64,000 nt of DNA from Chitinophagales bacterium (GCA_019638515.1 JAHBTS010000004.1:124001-188000); one strand, 5' to 3'. Positions 27,190 through 36,376 are shown, counted from the first letter of the stretch. Notes: generated from the sequence alone by a model not told the origin. Made by a program: numbers and translations.

Positions 27190-27777
27190 TTATTTCCAGC
27201 GGAAAGTTTTAAGCATTACGCGTAAATCTTCTTTCACAAAATCTATAACGGGCTTCATGGAATCGGCATTTGGTTCGTTGTTAAAATACAAAGCTCCCCG
27301 AATAAAATGGTGTATAGAATCGGTTAAAAAGAACTGCACATTTGAAGCAGCATTGCCGCCTACTTCATAGAGTAAACCACCCACTTTATTGGGGTTTTGA
27401 ATTGCTACCTCATCAATATAATCGGCACGTTTGGTATGTTTAAACGAAAGTTTGTGAGCATCTTCAATCAACTTTTCTAGTTTTTGAGTATCGCTAATTG
27501 GTTTGTAAGTAAAATTTACAACGCCATTAAAATCGGGTAACACAATGTTATACCAACAACTTCCTTCAATATTTTTATTGAAATACAATGTATCTTCTTC
27601 CGCTTTTGCATAGGCTGGAATTTCAAATTCGTAGGGACAGTTTGCTGGCGAAAACAAGGTATATCCACGTTCCGGGAACACTACACGCGGATAGGCTTTG
27701 GGTTTGGGAGAAAAATCTGGTTGGCAGGCAGAAAGTAAAATAACCAATAAAAAGATGGCGGTAAAAAAGCGTTTCAT
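27190..27777 (-). CDS. gldD: Gliding motility lipoprotein GldD
   Basis: 195 residues. The lipoprotein signal MKRFFTAIFLLVILLSACQ puts the Cys at residue 18. Family features follow: KPKAYPRVVFPERGY (residues ~27-41), CPYEFEIPAYA, CWYNIVLPDFNG, FKHTKRADYID, and GGLLYEVGGNAASNVQF. GldD is a membrane lipoprotein required for gliding and type IX secretion in Flavobacterium. It is consistent with the SprB-repeat and T9SS-tailed proteins at both window edges. It is convergent with the Ig-like lipoprotein gene. Confidence 0.92.
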   Translation of the reverse strand: MKRFFTAIFLLVILLSACQPDFSPKPKAYPRVVFPERGYTLFSPANCPYEFEIPAYAKAEEDTLYFNKNIEGSCWYNIVLPDFNGVVNFTYKPISDTQKLEKLIEDAHKLSFKHTKRADYIDEVAIQNPNKVGGLLYEVGGNAASNVQFFLTDSIHHFIRGALYFNNEPNADSMKPVIDFVKEDLRVMLKTFRWK

Positions 27778-27791
27778 CTAAGATGTTTAAA

Positions 27792-27799
27792 CAAAGATA
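27792..27799 (-). promoter_or_regulatory. -7 element of gldD (TATCTTTG)
   Basis: TATCTTTG on the minus strand matches TAnnTTTG and ends 14 bases before the gldD ATG. No clear -33 TTG was found. Confidence 0.5.
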
Positions 27800-28068
27800 T
27801 GATGCAAAGAAAATCTTTTAAACGAGTGTAGCTTTCGCATTATTGCTATTGAAAACCACACCAATGATACTAAAAAATCTTGTTGAAAAAACTTGTTTCC
27901 CGTCTAACTTGGCAGTGTTATAAAATCAGTTGAAAGCTCGCAAAAACACCTATGCTAGACAGATACTTTCAAACTTTAAAGCGGAAACTTTTCAAATAAC
28001 CGAAAAGTTCACCATTGGCTGCAACTAATAAAGTAGCATATTTGTAATACTTATTACTCTTCTAAAAG

Positions 28069-28455
28069 ATGAATAAATCCAAAAGAAGTACAGAAAAAAG
28101 TAGCCAAAAAATCACTGAAAAATATTTTCAGTTTTTAGAAAAACATATTGCAGAGGTTGTTTCGCAAAGAGTAAATGAATTTATGGAAATCAATCAGATA
28201 GCCAAGGACTTGCATGTTTCTCATAAGCACTTAACAGAAACAATACAAAAAGAAACAGGTAATCACCCTTGTTATTTCTACGATCAAAGAATCATTGAAG
28301 AAGCAAAAAGGATGCTTGTAGAAACTAATATATCTGTAGCAGAAATAGCAAGAATAATGACGTATGACCCTTCTAATTTTTCCAAGTTCTTCAAGAAGTT
28401 TGTTGGACAAACACCAAGCAAGTACAGAGATAACAGAAAACTAAAAAATATATGA
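28069..28455 (+). CDS. AraC-family DNA-binding protein, HTH domain only
   Basis: 128 residues, mostly one AraC C-terminal domain. The first helix-turn-helix is in MEINQIAKDLHVSHKHLTETIQKETG and the second in VAEIARIMTYDPSNFSKFFKKFVGQTPSKYR. The N-terminal ~35 residues are Lys/Ser-rich and too short for a sensor domain. It overlaps the next gene by four bases and heads the plus-strand series running to 33659, so it probably regulates that operon. The 291 bases upstream contain no other gene I can support. Confidence 0.88.
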   Translation: MNKSKRSTEKSSQKITEKYFQFLEKHIAEVVSQRVNEFMEINQIAKDLHVSHKHLTETIQKETGNHPCYFYDQRIIEEAKRMLVETNISVAEIARIMTYDPSNFSKFFKKFVGQTPSKYRDNRKLKNI

Positions 28456-28802
28456 TACTAAAAATTGCAAATGCCATCTTAATGCTATTTGCGGTGTTTA
28501 TGGGCATTAAACACGGTTGGAATATGCTTACTGCCAAACCAGAAATGTTGGAAATGTTTGGCAAGTGGAACCTCGGTAGAAATTTTGTAATAGTGAATGG
28601 TGCTGTTACCTTGCTATCGGCTTTGTTCATCATGTTTCCACGAACATTTGTGTGGGGTAATTTATTGATGGCAGCAGGAATTTTACTGATTATTTGTATG
28701 CAACTCTTGCATAAAGATTTGAAAGGCGCAGCCATTGAAGTGCCGTTTCTGTTGCTCAATTTACTAATTATTTATTTGCAACACCCTTTAAAAAACAGCT
28801 AA
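28452..28802 (+). CDS. DoxX-like small membrane protein
   Basis: 116 residues with four hydrophobic helices (MILKIANAILMLFAVFMGI, FVIVNGAVTLLSALFIMF, FVWGNLLMAAGILLIICM, VPFLLLNLLIIYL). The layout, with KHGWNMLTAKPEMLEMFGKWN after helix 1, resembles DoxX-family proteins. Its start overlaps the AraC gene (ATGA) and its stop overlaps the next start. Function unknown. Confidence 0.7.
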   Translation: MILKIANAILMLFAVFMGIKHGWNMLTAKPEMLEMFGKWNLGRNFVIVNGAVTLLSALFIMFPRTFVWGNLLMAAGILLIICMQLLHKDLKGAAIEVPFLLLNLLIIYLQHPLKNS

Positions 28803-29233
28803 TGATGAAAGGGGCATTGATACTACTTTTGTTGGCTTCTACTATTAGCCTACAGGCACAACCATTAAAAGCAAAATCTTCAACAATTCAAACAAAAACA
28901 GAACAAAAGATGGATATTTCAAAAATTATCAATCCTCAAGTAAAGCAAGCCATTGAAGCACTGCAAAACAATGATAAGAAGGCATGGTTTTCTTTTTTTA
29001 CAAATGATGCTGTGTTTACCGATGACGACAGAACCATGGATTTTACTTCCTTTTTTGATAATGCGTTTAAGCATAAAGAAAAATTCTTGACTATTGATAA
29101 AGTAGAGAACAACGGTAAAGATATTTTCGGAAATTTCTTTGCCGGGCAATGGGGAACTTTCAAAGTCTATTTTAAGTTTCATCAACAAGCAGATGGGAAA
29201 TTTAACCGTTTGGATATTGGACAGTCGAAATAA
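28802..29233 (+). CDS. Exported SnoaL-like/NTF2-fold protein
   Basis: 143 residues. A signal peptide is clear (MMKGALILLLLASTISLQAQ). The mature domain reads as an NTF2/SnoaL-like fold: helix QVKQAIEALQNNDKKAWFSFFTNDAVFTDDD, then strands ending in FNRLDIGQSK. No catalytic residues can be assigned. It is the third gene of the AraC-headed operon, followed after 41 bases by the antiporter gene. Confidence 0.65.
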   Translation: MMKGALILLLLASTISLQAQPLKAKSSTIQTKTEQKMDISKIINPQVKQAIEALQNNDKKAWFSFFTNDAVFTDDDRTMDFTSFFDNAFKHKEKFLTIDKVENNGKDIFGNFFAGQWGTFKVYFKFHQQADGKFNRLDIGQSK

Positions 29234-29274
29234 CTTTTTTATTTATTAACCTTAATAATTGGTTCATTCACTCG

Positions 29275-30888
29275 ATGAATATGCACCTTACATTACTATA
29301 TGTTTTAGCTCTTTTATTTGCCGTTTTTCTGTTGGTAATGCTGGCTAGGCGCATTCATGTTGCGTATCCCATTTTCTTAGTGATAGCCGGCTTGGGAATT
29401 AGTTTTATTCCGGGTGTTCCGCAGTTGCATTTAGAGCCAGAATTGATTTTCTTAATCTTCTTGCCACCTTTACTATACGAAGCCGCATGGTACACTTCAT
29501 GGAATGATTTCTGGAAGTGGAAACGCCCCATTTCGCAATTGGCTTTTGGGTTGGTGTTTTTTACCTCCATGGTGGTCGCCTATGCATCGGCTTCCTTTAT
29601 TCCGGGCTTTACGCTGGCTTTGGGTTTTTTGTTGGGGGGCATTGTGTCGCCACCCGATGCCATTGCTGCAGCTACTGTATTAAAAGGCATGAAAGTACCC
29701 AAGCGGTTATTGACGATATTGGAAGGTGAGAGTTTGGTGAATGATGCTTCTTCACTTATTGTTTTCAAATTCGCCTTGGCAGCGGTTTTGACTGGAACAT
29801 TTTCAATGCAAGAAGCTACCGGACAGTTTTTCCTCGTTGCCGGAATGGGTGTTGTAATTGGTCTTGCGGGTGCGCATGTAATGTATGTTATTCATCGCTT
29901 TTTGCCCACCACACCTGCTATTGATGCGGCTTTAACGGTAATGACACCGTATGTTTTGTTTTTAGCAGCAGAACATTTTCACTATTCGGGAGTGATGGCA
30001 GTAGTAAGTGGGGGGTTGTTTATTTCGTATCGTTCGCATGAGGTTTTTCAAACAGGGAGTACACGTTTAAATATGTTGGGCGTATGGACAACCATGATTT
30101 TTGTAATGAATGCCTTGGTATTTATTTTCATCGGTCTTTCGCTTCCTGAAATCGTTGCGGGATTGGGCGAATACTCCATAGCCGATGGTATTAAATACGG
30201 TTTAATCATTAGCGCTATTGTAATTGCCTTGCGTTTTTTATGGGTTTATCCAACCATGCATCTTCCGCGATGGATTAGTGCCAAAGAGCGGAAAGAACCT
30301 TCGCCCGGATGGAAATTACCGATGGCAATGAGTTGGGCAGGAATGCGTGGTGTGGTTTCATTGGCTACCGCACTTTCCATTCCGATGTTGATGAGTGATG
30401 GTACCGAATTTCCACAACGCAATTTGATTGTGTTTGTAACCTTCGTTGTCATTTTTGTTACGTTGGTTTTTCAGGGATTGACCTTGCCTTTTTTAATTAA
30501 ACTCATCAAGCTCGAAGAGATTGACAACATCATTCCTGAAGATGAACAGGAAGCGGGCATACAATTGCGATTAAACAATCTGGCTTTAAAAATTATTCAA
30601 GAAAAGTATCCTGAAGCAGTTAAAGAAAATGAGATGATTGGTTTTTATAAAAGTCATCTGGAAGAAACCGTTTTGAATGACACACAACGATTAGAATCGT
30701 TGGTATGTCACGAAACCGAACAAAAAGAACTGGATTTTTACCACGATGCATTGCTCGATATTTTTGCCCAACAACGCAAAGAGCTTTTTGTACTACGTAA
30801 AGAAAAATACTTCAGCGATGAGGAAATCCGTAAAGCCGAATTGCAATTAGATTTGAATGAATTAAGAATTACGGGTACCAGCCATTGA
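29275..30888 (+). CDS. CPA1-family Na+/H+ antiporter
   Basis: 537 residues. The N-terminal ~400 residues hold about 12 membrane helices with CPA1 signatures: LIFLPPLLYEAAWYTSW, GGIVSPPDAIAAATVLK, and LEGESLVNDASSLIVFKFAL with the essential Asp. MSWAGMRGVVSLATALSIP marks a later helix pair. The C-terminal ~130 residues are a charged, helical cytoplasmic tail. It likely exchanges Na+ or K+ for H+. In this operon it precedes the bestrophin and LCIB-like genes, which suggests a pH or bicarbonate-related role. Confidence 0.92.
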   Translation: MNMHLTLLYVLALLFAVFLLVMLARRIHVAYPIFLVIAGLGISFIPGVPQLHLEPELIFLIFLPPLLYEAAWYTSWNDFWKWKRPISQLAFGLVFFTSMVVAYASASFIPGFTLALGFLLGGIVSPPDAIAAATVLKGMKVPKRLLTILEGESLVNDASSLIVFKFALAAVLTGTFSMQEATGQFFLVAGMGVVIGLAGAHVMYVIHRFLPTTPAIDAALTVMTPYVLFLAAEHFHYSGVMAVVSGGLFISYRSHEVFQTGSTRLNMLGVWTTMIFVMNALVFIFIGLSLPEIVAGLGEYSIADGIKYGLIISAIVIALRFLWVYPTMHLPRWISAKERKEPSPGWKLPMAMSWAGMRGVVSLATALSIPMLMSDGTEFPQRNLIVFVTFVVIFVTLVFQGLTLPFLIKLIKLEEIDNIIPEDEQEAGIQLRLNNLALKIIQEKYPEAVKENEMIGFYKSHLEETVLNDTQRLESLVCHETEQKELDFYHDALLDIFAQQRKELFVLRKEKYFSDEEIRKAELQLDLNELRITGTSH

Positions 30889-30890
30889 TA

Positions 30891-31290
30891 AATTGCGAAT
30901 TAATAATTACAACAATGAAAGGTAATAATATAGTTCAACAAAAATCATTTGCATTTGCAATAAGGATAGTAAATGCATATAAATATTTGACCGTTGAAAA
31001 AAAGGAATTTGTTTTATCCAAACAACTTTTACGTTCCGGCACCTCGATAGGTGCCAATATTGAAGAATCAATAGGAGGACAATCGAATAAAGATTTTCTA
31101 TCTAAGATTAGCATATCGTATAAGGAGGCAAGAGAAACTGTTTATTGGATAAAATTATTGCAAGCAACAGCGTTTTTGTCCGAACAGGAAGGTACATGTT
31201 TGTTAAACGAAGCAGACGAACTTTGTAGAATTCTTGGCAAGATTCAAATCACTCTCAAAGCCCGTAATTCGTAATTTATAATTTGTAATT
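30891..31290. mobile_element. Putative small cassette carrying a four-helix-bundle ORF between inverted repeats
   Basis: The left arm AATTGCGAATTAATAATTAC (30891-30910) pairs with the right arm GTAATTTATAATTTGTAATT (31271-31290) at 16 of 20 positions as an inverted repeat. The 400-base unit begins two bases after the antiporter stop and ends four bases before the bestrophin ATG. It contains only the IVP-type ORF. Mobility is inferred from position and repeats; no transposase is present. Confidence 0.45.
30915..31274 (+). CDS. Four-helix-bundle protein (23S rRNA intervening-sequence protein family)
   Basis: 119 residues from the ATG at 30915; an in-frame start at 30885 would overlap the antiporter. 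The family signatures are LSKQLLRSGTSIGANIEESIGGQSNKDF (residues ~36-63), SYKEARETVYWIKLL, and a final helix ELCRILGKIQITLKA. The fold is related to Avd accessory proteins of diversity-generating retroelements, but no reverse transcriptase or variable repeat is near. Stand-alone members are scattered in Bacteroidota genomes. Function is unknown; nucleic-acid binding is suspected for the family. Confidence 0.88.
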   Translation: MKGNNIVQQKSFAFAIRIVNAYKYLTVEKKEFVLSKQLLRSGTSIGANIEESIGGQSNKDFLSKISISYKEARETVYWIKLLQATAFLSEQEGTCLLNEADELCRILGKIQITLKARNS

Positions 31291-31294
31291 GACA

Positions 31295-32305
31295 ATGAAC
31301 ATAGGTAGCCACTACAAGCTTCATCACTTTCTTCCCTGGACAAAGCAGAAGATAATTAAAATGCTTTTTCTGAGTCTTGTTCCTGCGGCTTTGTTTTATT
31401 TTCTTGATTGGAACTGGCTGGCAATCCCATGGGTTCCGGTGGCGTTGGTTGGTACGGCAACTGCGTTCATTTCCGGGTTTAAAAATACCCAAACCTACAA
31501 TCGTATGTGGGAAGCCCGAACCATTTATGGTGCTATCATCAACAGCAGCAGGGCATTTGGCATGATGACCAAAGACTTTGTTCGCACAAGTGAAAATGAA
31601 AAAGACTTGCAAAAAGAAATCGTCTATCGCCATTTTGCCTGGCTCACCGCACTTCGCTTTCAACTCCGCGAAACAAAAAGCTGGGAGAACATAAAAACCA
31701 AAAGCTACAACAAAGCGTATCTGAAATATTACAAAGTGCCTGAGTGGGAAAGCAATTTAGAGGATGAACTAAAAGCATTTCTATCCGATTCAGAAAGGCA
31801 GCACATGCTTTCAACCAAAAACAGGGCAACACAAATTTTGGCTCAGCAATCTGAACGCATAAAAGCGTTGAATAAGCAAGGAGTAATTTCCGATTTCAAT
31901 TATGTAGCATTAGAAAATCAGTTAAAAGATTTATACGACCAACAAGGCAAAGCTGAACGTATCAAAAACTTTCCTTATCCGCGCCAGTTTTCAAGTATCA
32001 ATTTATACTTTACCAACTTGCTGTGTTTACTTATTCCGTTTGGCTTTCTTGGTGAGTTATCAAAGCTGATGGATAAAAATGGCGATTGGGTTATTTGGTT
32101 GACGATACCCTTGAGTGTATTGGTGGGTTGGGTGTTTTTGGTGCTCGAACAAATTGGCGAAAGCACCGAAAATCCATTTGAAGGCGGAGCAAACGATATT
32201 CCTATTACACAGATAAGCCGAATGATAGAAATTGATTTGAGAGAAATGCTGGGTGAAAAAGATTTGCCACCGGCTATTCAACCACAGAATAATATTTTAA
32301 TGTAG
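31295..32305 (+). CDS. Bestrophin-family anion channel
   Basis: 336 residues from the ATG at 31295. Family features: an early HFLPWTKQK segment, helix 1 LFLSLVPAALFYFLD, then PWVPVALVGTATAFISGFKNTQTYNRMWEARTIYGAI, the hallmark of bacterial bestrophins (UPF0187). C-terminal helices include LYFTNLLCLLIPFGFLGEL and IPLSVLVGWVFLVLEQIGE, then ENPFEGGANDIPITQISR, a very conserved bestrophin motif. Bacterial members form pentameric channels for cations or anions; algal members carry bicarbonate. The nearby LCIB-type gene makes an inorganic-carbon role plausible. Confidence 0.93.
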   Translation: MNIGSHYKLHHFLPWTKQKIIKMLFLSLVPAALFYFLDWNWLAIPWVPVALVGTATAFISGFKNTQTYNRMWEARTIYGAIINSSRAFGMMTKDFVRTSENEKDLQKEIVYRHFAWLTALRFQLRETKSWENIKTKSYNKAYLKYYKVPEWESNLEDELKAFLSDSERQHMLSTKNRATQILAQQSERIKALNKQGVISDFNYVALENQLKDLYDQQGKAERIKNFPYPRQFSSINLYFTNLLCLLIPFGFLGELSKLMDKNGDWVIWLTIPLSVLVGWVFLVLEQIGESTENPFEGGANDIPITQISRMIEIDLREMLGEKDLPPAIQPQNNILM

Positions 32306-32347
32306 TTAATAACGCGAATAAGTTAAATATGCCACTGATGAATAAAA

Positions 32348-32460
32348 CATGAGTTATCTCATCTGTAGCAAAAAGAAATAAAGCATGAGTTATCTGTGCA
32401 TCAGTGGCAAAAAGAAATAAACATGAGTTATCTGTGCATTTGTAGCAAAAAGAAATAAAG
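32348..32460 (+). repeat. Three tandem 36-39 bp repeats before the GxxExxY gene
   Basis: Three adjacent units (32348-32383, 32384-32421, 32422-32460) share CATGAGTTATCTGTGCAT, then variants of CTGTAGC/CAGTGGC, then AAAAAGAAATAAA. The GxxExxY ATG begins where a fourth unit would start (CATGA). The inner ATCTGTGCAT word is also in the downstream inverted repeat. There are no spacers, so it is not a CRISPR. Confidence 0.8.
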
Positions 32461-32461
32461 C

Positions 32462-32836
32462 ATGACACATTTCCCATTAAAAGAAGAAACCTATAAAATC
32501 ATTGGTGTTTGTATGGAAGTACACAATACGCTGGGCGCGGGCTTTTTGGAAATTGTGTATAAAGATGCTTTGGAATTAGAATTCAAAAAAGCAGGCATAT
32601 TCTACGAACGAGAAAAAGAATATAGTGTCAATTACAAAGGAATTATTTTGCAGCATAAATTTTATGCAGATTTTGTGGTATTCGACCAGATAATCTTAGA
32701 AGTAAAAGGCGTAAAAACTATAGCTGAAGAACACATTGCCCAAACATTGAATTACTTAAAAGTATCTGGAAATGAAGTAGGGCTATTGATGAATTTTGGA
32801 GAACTAAAACTGAACTATAAAAGACTAATTTTTTAA
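32462..32836 (+). CDS. GxxExxY protein
   Basis: 124 residues. The naming motif is GAGFLEIVY (residues ~25-33). The rest resembles a PD-(D/E)XK nuclease core: YADFVVFDQIILEVKG supplies Asp, Glu and Lys at ~75-92. It ends in KLNYKRLIF. Members are widespread in Bacteroidota, often between short repeats, and are suspected of being mobile or repeat-associated; their biochemical role is not established. It sits between bestrophin and the LCIB-type gene without disrupting either. Confidence 0.88.
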   Translation: MTHFPLKEETYKIIGVCMEVHNTLGAGFLEIVYKDALELEFKKAGIFYEREKEYSVNYKGIILQHKFYADFVVFDQIILEVKGVKTIAEEHIAQTLNYLKVSGNEVGLLMNFGELKLNYKRLIF

Positions 32837-32855
32837 CTGATTAAAAGAAGATATA

Positions 32856-32903
32856 CCACAGATGCACAGATGATTTTGTATTCTACTATCTGTGCATCTG
32901 TGG
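32856..32903. repeat. 16-bp perfect inverted repeat after the GxxExxY gene
   Basis: CCACAGATGCACAGAT (32856-32871) and ATCTGTGCATCTGTGG (32888-32903) are exact reverse complements separated by 16 bases. The right arm ends 12 bases before the LCIB-like ATG. The same word occurs in the tandem repeats at 32348-32460, so the GxxExxY gene is bracketed by one repeat family. Confidence 0.85.
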
Positions 32904-32915
32904 CACACAAAAAAT

Positions 32916-33659
32916 ATGAATAATCTACATTTAGAAACCGTAAGAAAATGGTATCCCAAAGCATTCACTTCTATTGATACCGTTAACCGTCTTTTAGACA
33001 CCATCGAAAGAGAATTAGGTTTAAAACCGCATCAACTCATGCATGCTGACAGTATGTGCTGCGATGATGTGAATGCCATACAGTATCCACCAAGAGCATA
33101 TGAAATGTTAGGGCCTTTTCATCTGGGTGGTTTAGACGGTTTTCCGTTTGCAGGGATTACCGGTATGAACGCCTTTGCACACCACGTGCCCGAAGATGGA
33201 GCCGTACTGGTGTTTTATGCGCCACATATTGGCATTACCAAAGACGGCAACATCGGAGAAATTCACCGAATTGGGCAGTCTTCCAACTCTGCATGTTGCG
33301 GGGCGGCTAAAGGTGCATTAGGAAAGTTATTAAACAATGAAATCATAGAAGGAAATGTTACCGATTTGGATTATCAGCAAAACACCATCGAACAAATATT
33401 TTTAAAACAAGCCAACCGGATAAAAACCGCATCCAATAAAATATTTGAAGCTACGGAAGTAATGTACGAAGCCATAGACATGCGCATGGAGGAATTGGTA
33501 AAGCAAACCCATTACCCATGCAAGTATGTGTTGTTGGTTGGCGCTGTATTTATCAATGGCGATAAAGACATGGGCTCTTTCTGTGAGTATAAGAAATTTG
33601 ATTGCCTGAATCTTGAAACAGGAGTTCGAGAAAGTTTATTGAAAGCGTATTACCAATAA
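32916..33659 (+). CDS. LCIB-family (limiting-CO2-inducible) carbonic anhydrase homologue
   Basis: 247 residues from the ATG at 32916. It aligns by eye with the algal LCIB/LCIC domain: an N-terminal VRKWYPKAF, then LGGLDGFPFAGITGMNAFAHHVP (residues ~70-92), FYAPHIGITKDGNIGEIHRIGQ (~100-121), and SNSACCGAAKGAL (~123-135). Candidate zinc ligands are Cys48 or Cys49, His104 and Cys127 or Cys128, with Asp50 or Asp51 as catalytic help, as in beta-CA-like LCIB proteins. It would interconvert CO2 and bicarbonate in the cytoplasm. It ends the operon holding a bestrophin and a CPA1 antiporter. Some LCIB proteins lack measurable activity, so activity is not certain. Confidence 0.85.
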   Translation: MNNLHLETVRKWYPKAFTSIDTVNRLLDTIERELGLKPHQLMHADSMCCDDVNAIQYPPRAYEMLGPFHLGGLDGFPFAGITGMNAFAHHVPEDGAVLVFYAPHIGITKDGNIGEIHRIGQSSNSACCGAAKGALGKLLNNEIIEGNVTDLDYQQNTIEQIFLKQANRIKTASNKIFEATEVMYEAIDMRMEELVKQTHYPCKYVLLVGAVFINGDKDMGSFCEYKKFDCLNLETGVRESLLKAYYQ

Positions 33660-33742
33660 GAAAATAGCGATACAAAATATAAAATACGTTTCATAGAAAA
33701 GAGGGCACAACAGCTAGAGAATACACACTCTAGTAAAAACAA

Positions 33743-33770
33743 AAAAGGCTACTCACTTGAGTAGCCTTTT
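33743..33770. terminator. Bidirectional terminator between the LCIB-like gene and atpC
   Basis: AAAAGGCTACTC and GAGTAGCCTTTT form a perfect 12-bp stem with a four-base loop, flanked by A and T runs. It serves the plus-strand operon and the minus-strand atpD-atpC operon. Confidence 0.85.
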
Positions 33771-33789
33771 TAATTGTTTTTTTGCTTGG

Positions 33790-34038
33790 TTATTTACTTC
33801 CGGTACCTTCTACCAACACATTTACAGTATTGTTTAGGCATTCGGCAAAGCCACCCGAAATATCGAAAGTTACGGTTTCGGTAGGCGATTTATATTTTAC
33901 AACTCCAGAGCCAAGCGCAGCAATTAAAGGCGCGTGTCCGTTGAGTATTTCAAACAAGCCATCTACTCCGGGTAACTGCACCAGCGATGCCTCTCCGTTG
34001 TAAAGAACCTTTTCCGGTGTTAGAATTTCTAATTTCAT
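33790..34038 (-). CDS. atpC: F1 ATP synthase epsilon subunit
   Basis: 82 residues, only the N-terminal beta-sandwich of epsilon (LEILTPEKVLYNGEASLVQLPG, then LNGHAPLIAALGSGVV). The C-terminal helical hairpin that inhibits the enzyme in E. coli is absent, as in many Bacteroidota. It lies 73 bases after atpD in the same direction. Confidence 0.93.
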   Translation of the reverse strand: MKLEILTPEKVLYNGEASLVQLPGVDGLFEILNGHAPLIAALGSGVVKYKSPTETVTFDISGGFAECLNNTVNVLVEGTGSK

Positions 34039-34111
34039 TTTTTCTTTTTGAAAGTCCGAATAAGTGCGAAGCTGTTACAATCGTGCTTATTCAAATTATT
34101 GCACTACTCAA

Positions 34112-35714
<1,603 letters not shown>

Positions 35715-35809
35715 AGCACAAAGTTTAGGGAAGGCTAAAATTAAGTATGTGAAGTGTTTGCTTTAAGCAACAATGCTGCAATATTTTTCAATTTGGCAGG
35801 GTTGTTCTC

Positions 35810-35849
35810 AAAAAAAAGGAGGCTGTTCCCCCAAAAAAGAACAGCCTCC
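35810..35849 (-). terminator. Terminator after greA
   Basis: GGAGGCTGTTC and GAACAGCCTCC pair perfectly (11 bp) around a 10-base loop, followed on the minus strand by eight T residues. It lies 26 bases past the greA stop. Confidence 0.85.
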
Positions 35850-35875
35850 AAAATTTTAATATAAGTGAGGTGGTA

Positions 35876-36346
35876 TTAAATACCGATGTGCAGCACTTCA
35901 AATTCCATAATGCCACCGGGCGTTTGTGCTTTTGCTGTTTCGCCCACTTTTTTGCCAAGCAGTGCAGCGCCAATAGGCGAGGTAGAAGAAATTTTGTTTT
36001 CTTTTAAATTGGCTTCGGCTTCGCTTACAATGGTAAACGACATTTTTTTGTTCATTTTTTTATTGAGCACATCAACTTTAGACAGTATGCCTACTTTAGA
36101 AACATCTACCTTGCTTTCGTCTAAAACACGGGCATTGGCAAGCTGGGTTTCCAACTCAGCAATTTTAGCTTCTAAATGGCCTTGTTCTTCTTTGGCAGCA
36201 TGGTATTCTGCGTTTTCGCTCAGGTCGCCTTTTTCGCGGGCTTCGGCTATAGCGGTAGCCACTTCTTTTCTACGGGTTACACTCAGGTATTTTACTTCTT
36301 TTTCGAGTGCTTCGTAGCCTTCTTTAGTCATGTAATGAATAGCCAT
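35876..36346 (-). CDS. greA: Transcription elongation factor GreA
   Basis: 156 residues from the ATG at 36346 (an in-frame ATG two codons upstream is possible). The N-terminal coiled coil includes YMTKEGYEALEKEVKYL and the tip motif ARE...GDLSENAEYHAAKEEQ (residues ~35-58), whose acidic residues reach the polymerase active site. The C-terminal FKBP-like domain ends with TPGGIMEFEVLHIGI. It restarts backtracked polymerase by stimulating transcript cleavage. A promoter and a hairpin lie in its leader. Confidence 0.96.
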   Translation of the reverse strand: MAIHYMTKEGYEALEKEVKYLSVTRRKEVATAIAEAREKGDLSENAEYHAAKEEQGHLEAKIAELETQLANARVLDESKVDVSKVGILSKVDVLNKKMNKKMSFTIVSEAEANLKENKISSTSPIGAALLGKKVGETAKAQTPGGIMEFEVLHIGI

Positions 36347-36376
36347 AAACATTCTTCTTGGTTCATTAGAAAATAA

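Noticed and set aside
30915-31274. Four-helix-bundle protein as the Avd of a diversity-generating retroelement
   Set aside because: There is no reverse transcriptase, template repeat or variable repeat nearby.
32348-32460. Tandem repeats that could be read as a small CRISPR array
   Set aside because: The units abut with no unique spacers, differ slightly from each other, and there are no cas genes in the window.
28069-33659. Genomic island or integrative element with attachment sites
   Set aside because: No integrase, tRNA junction or flanking direct repeats were seen; only the two small cassettes look mobile.
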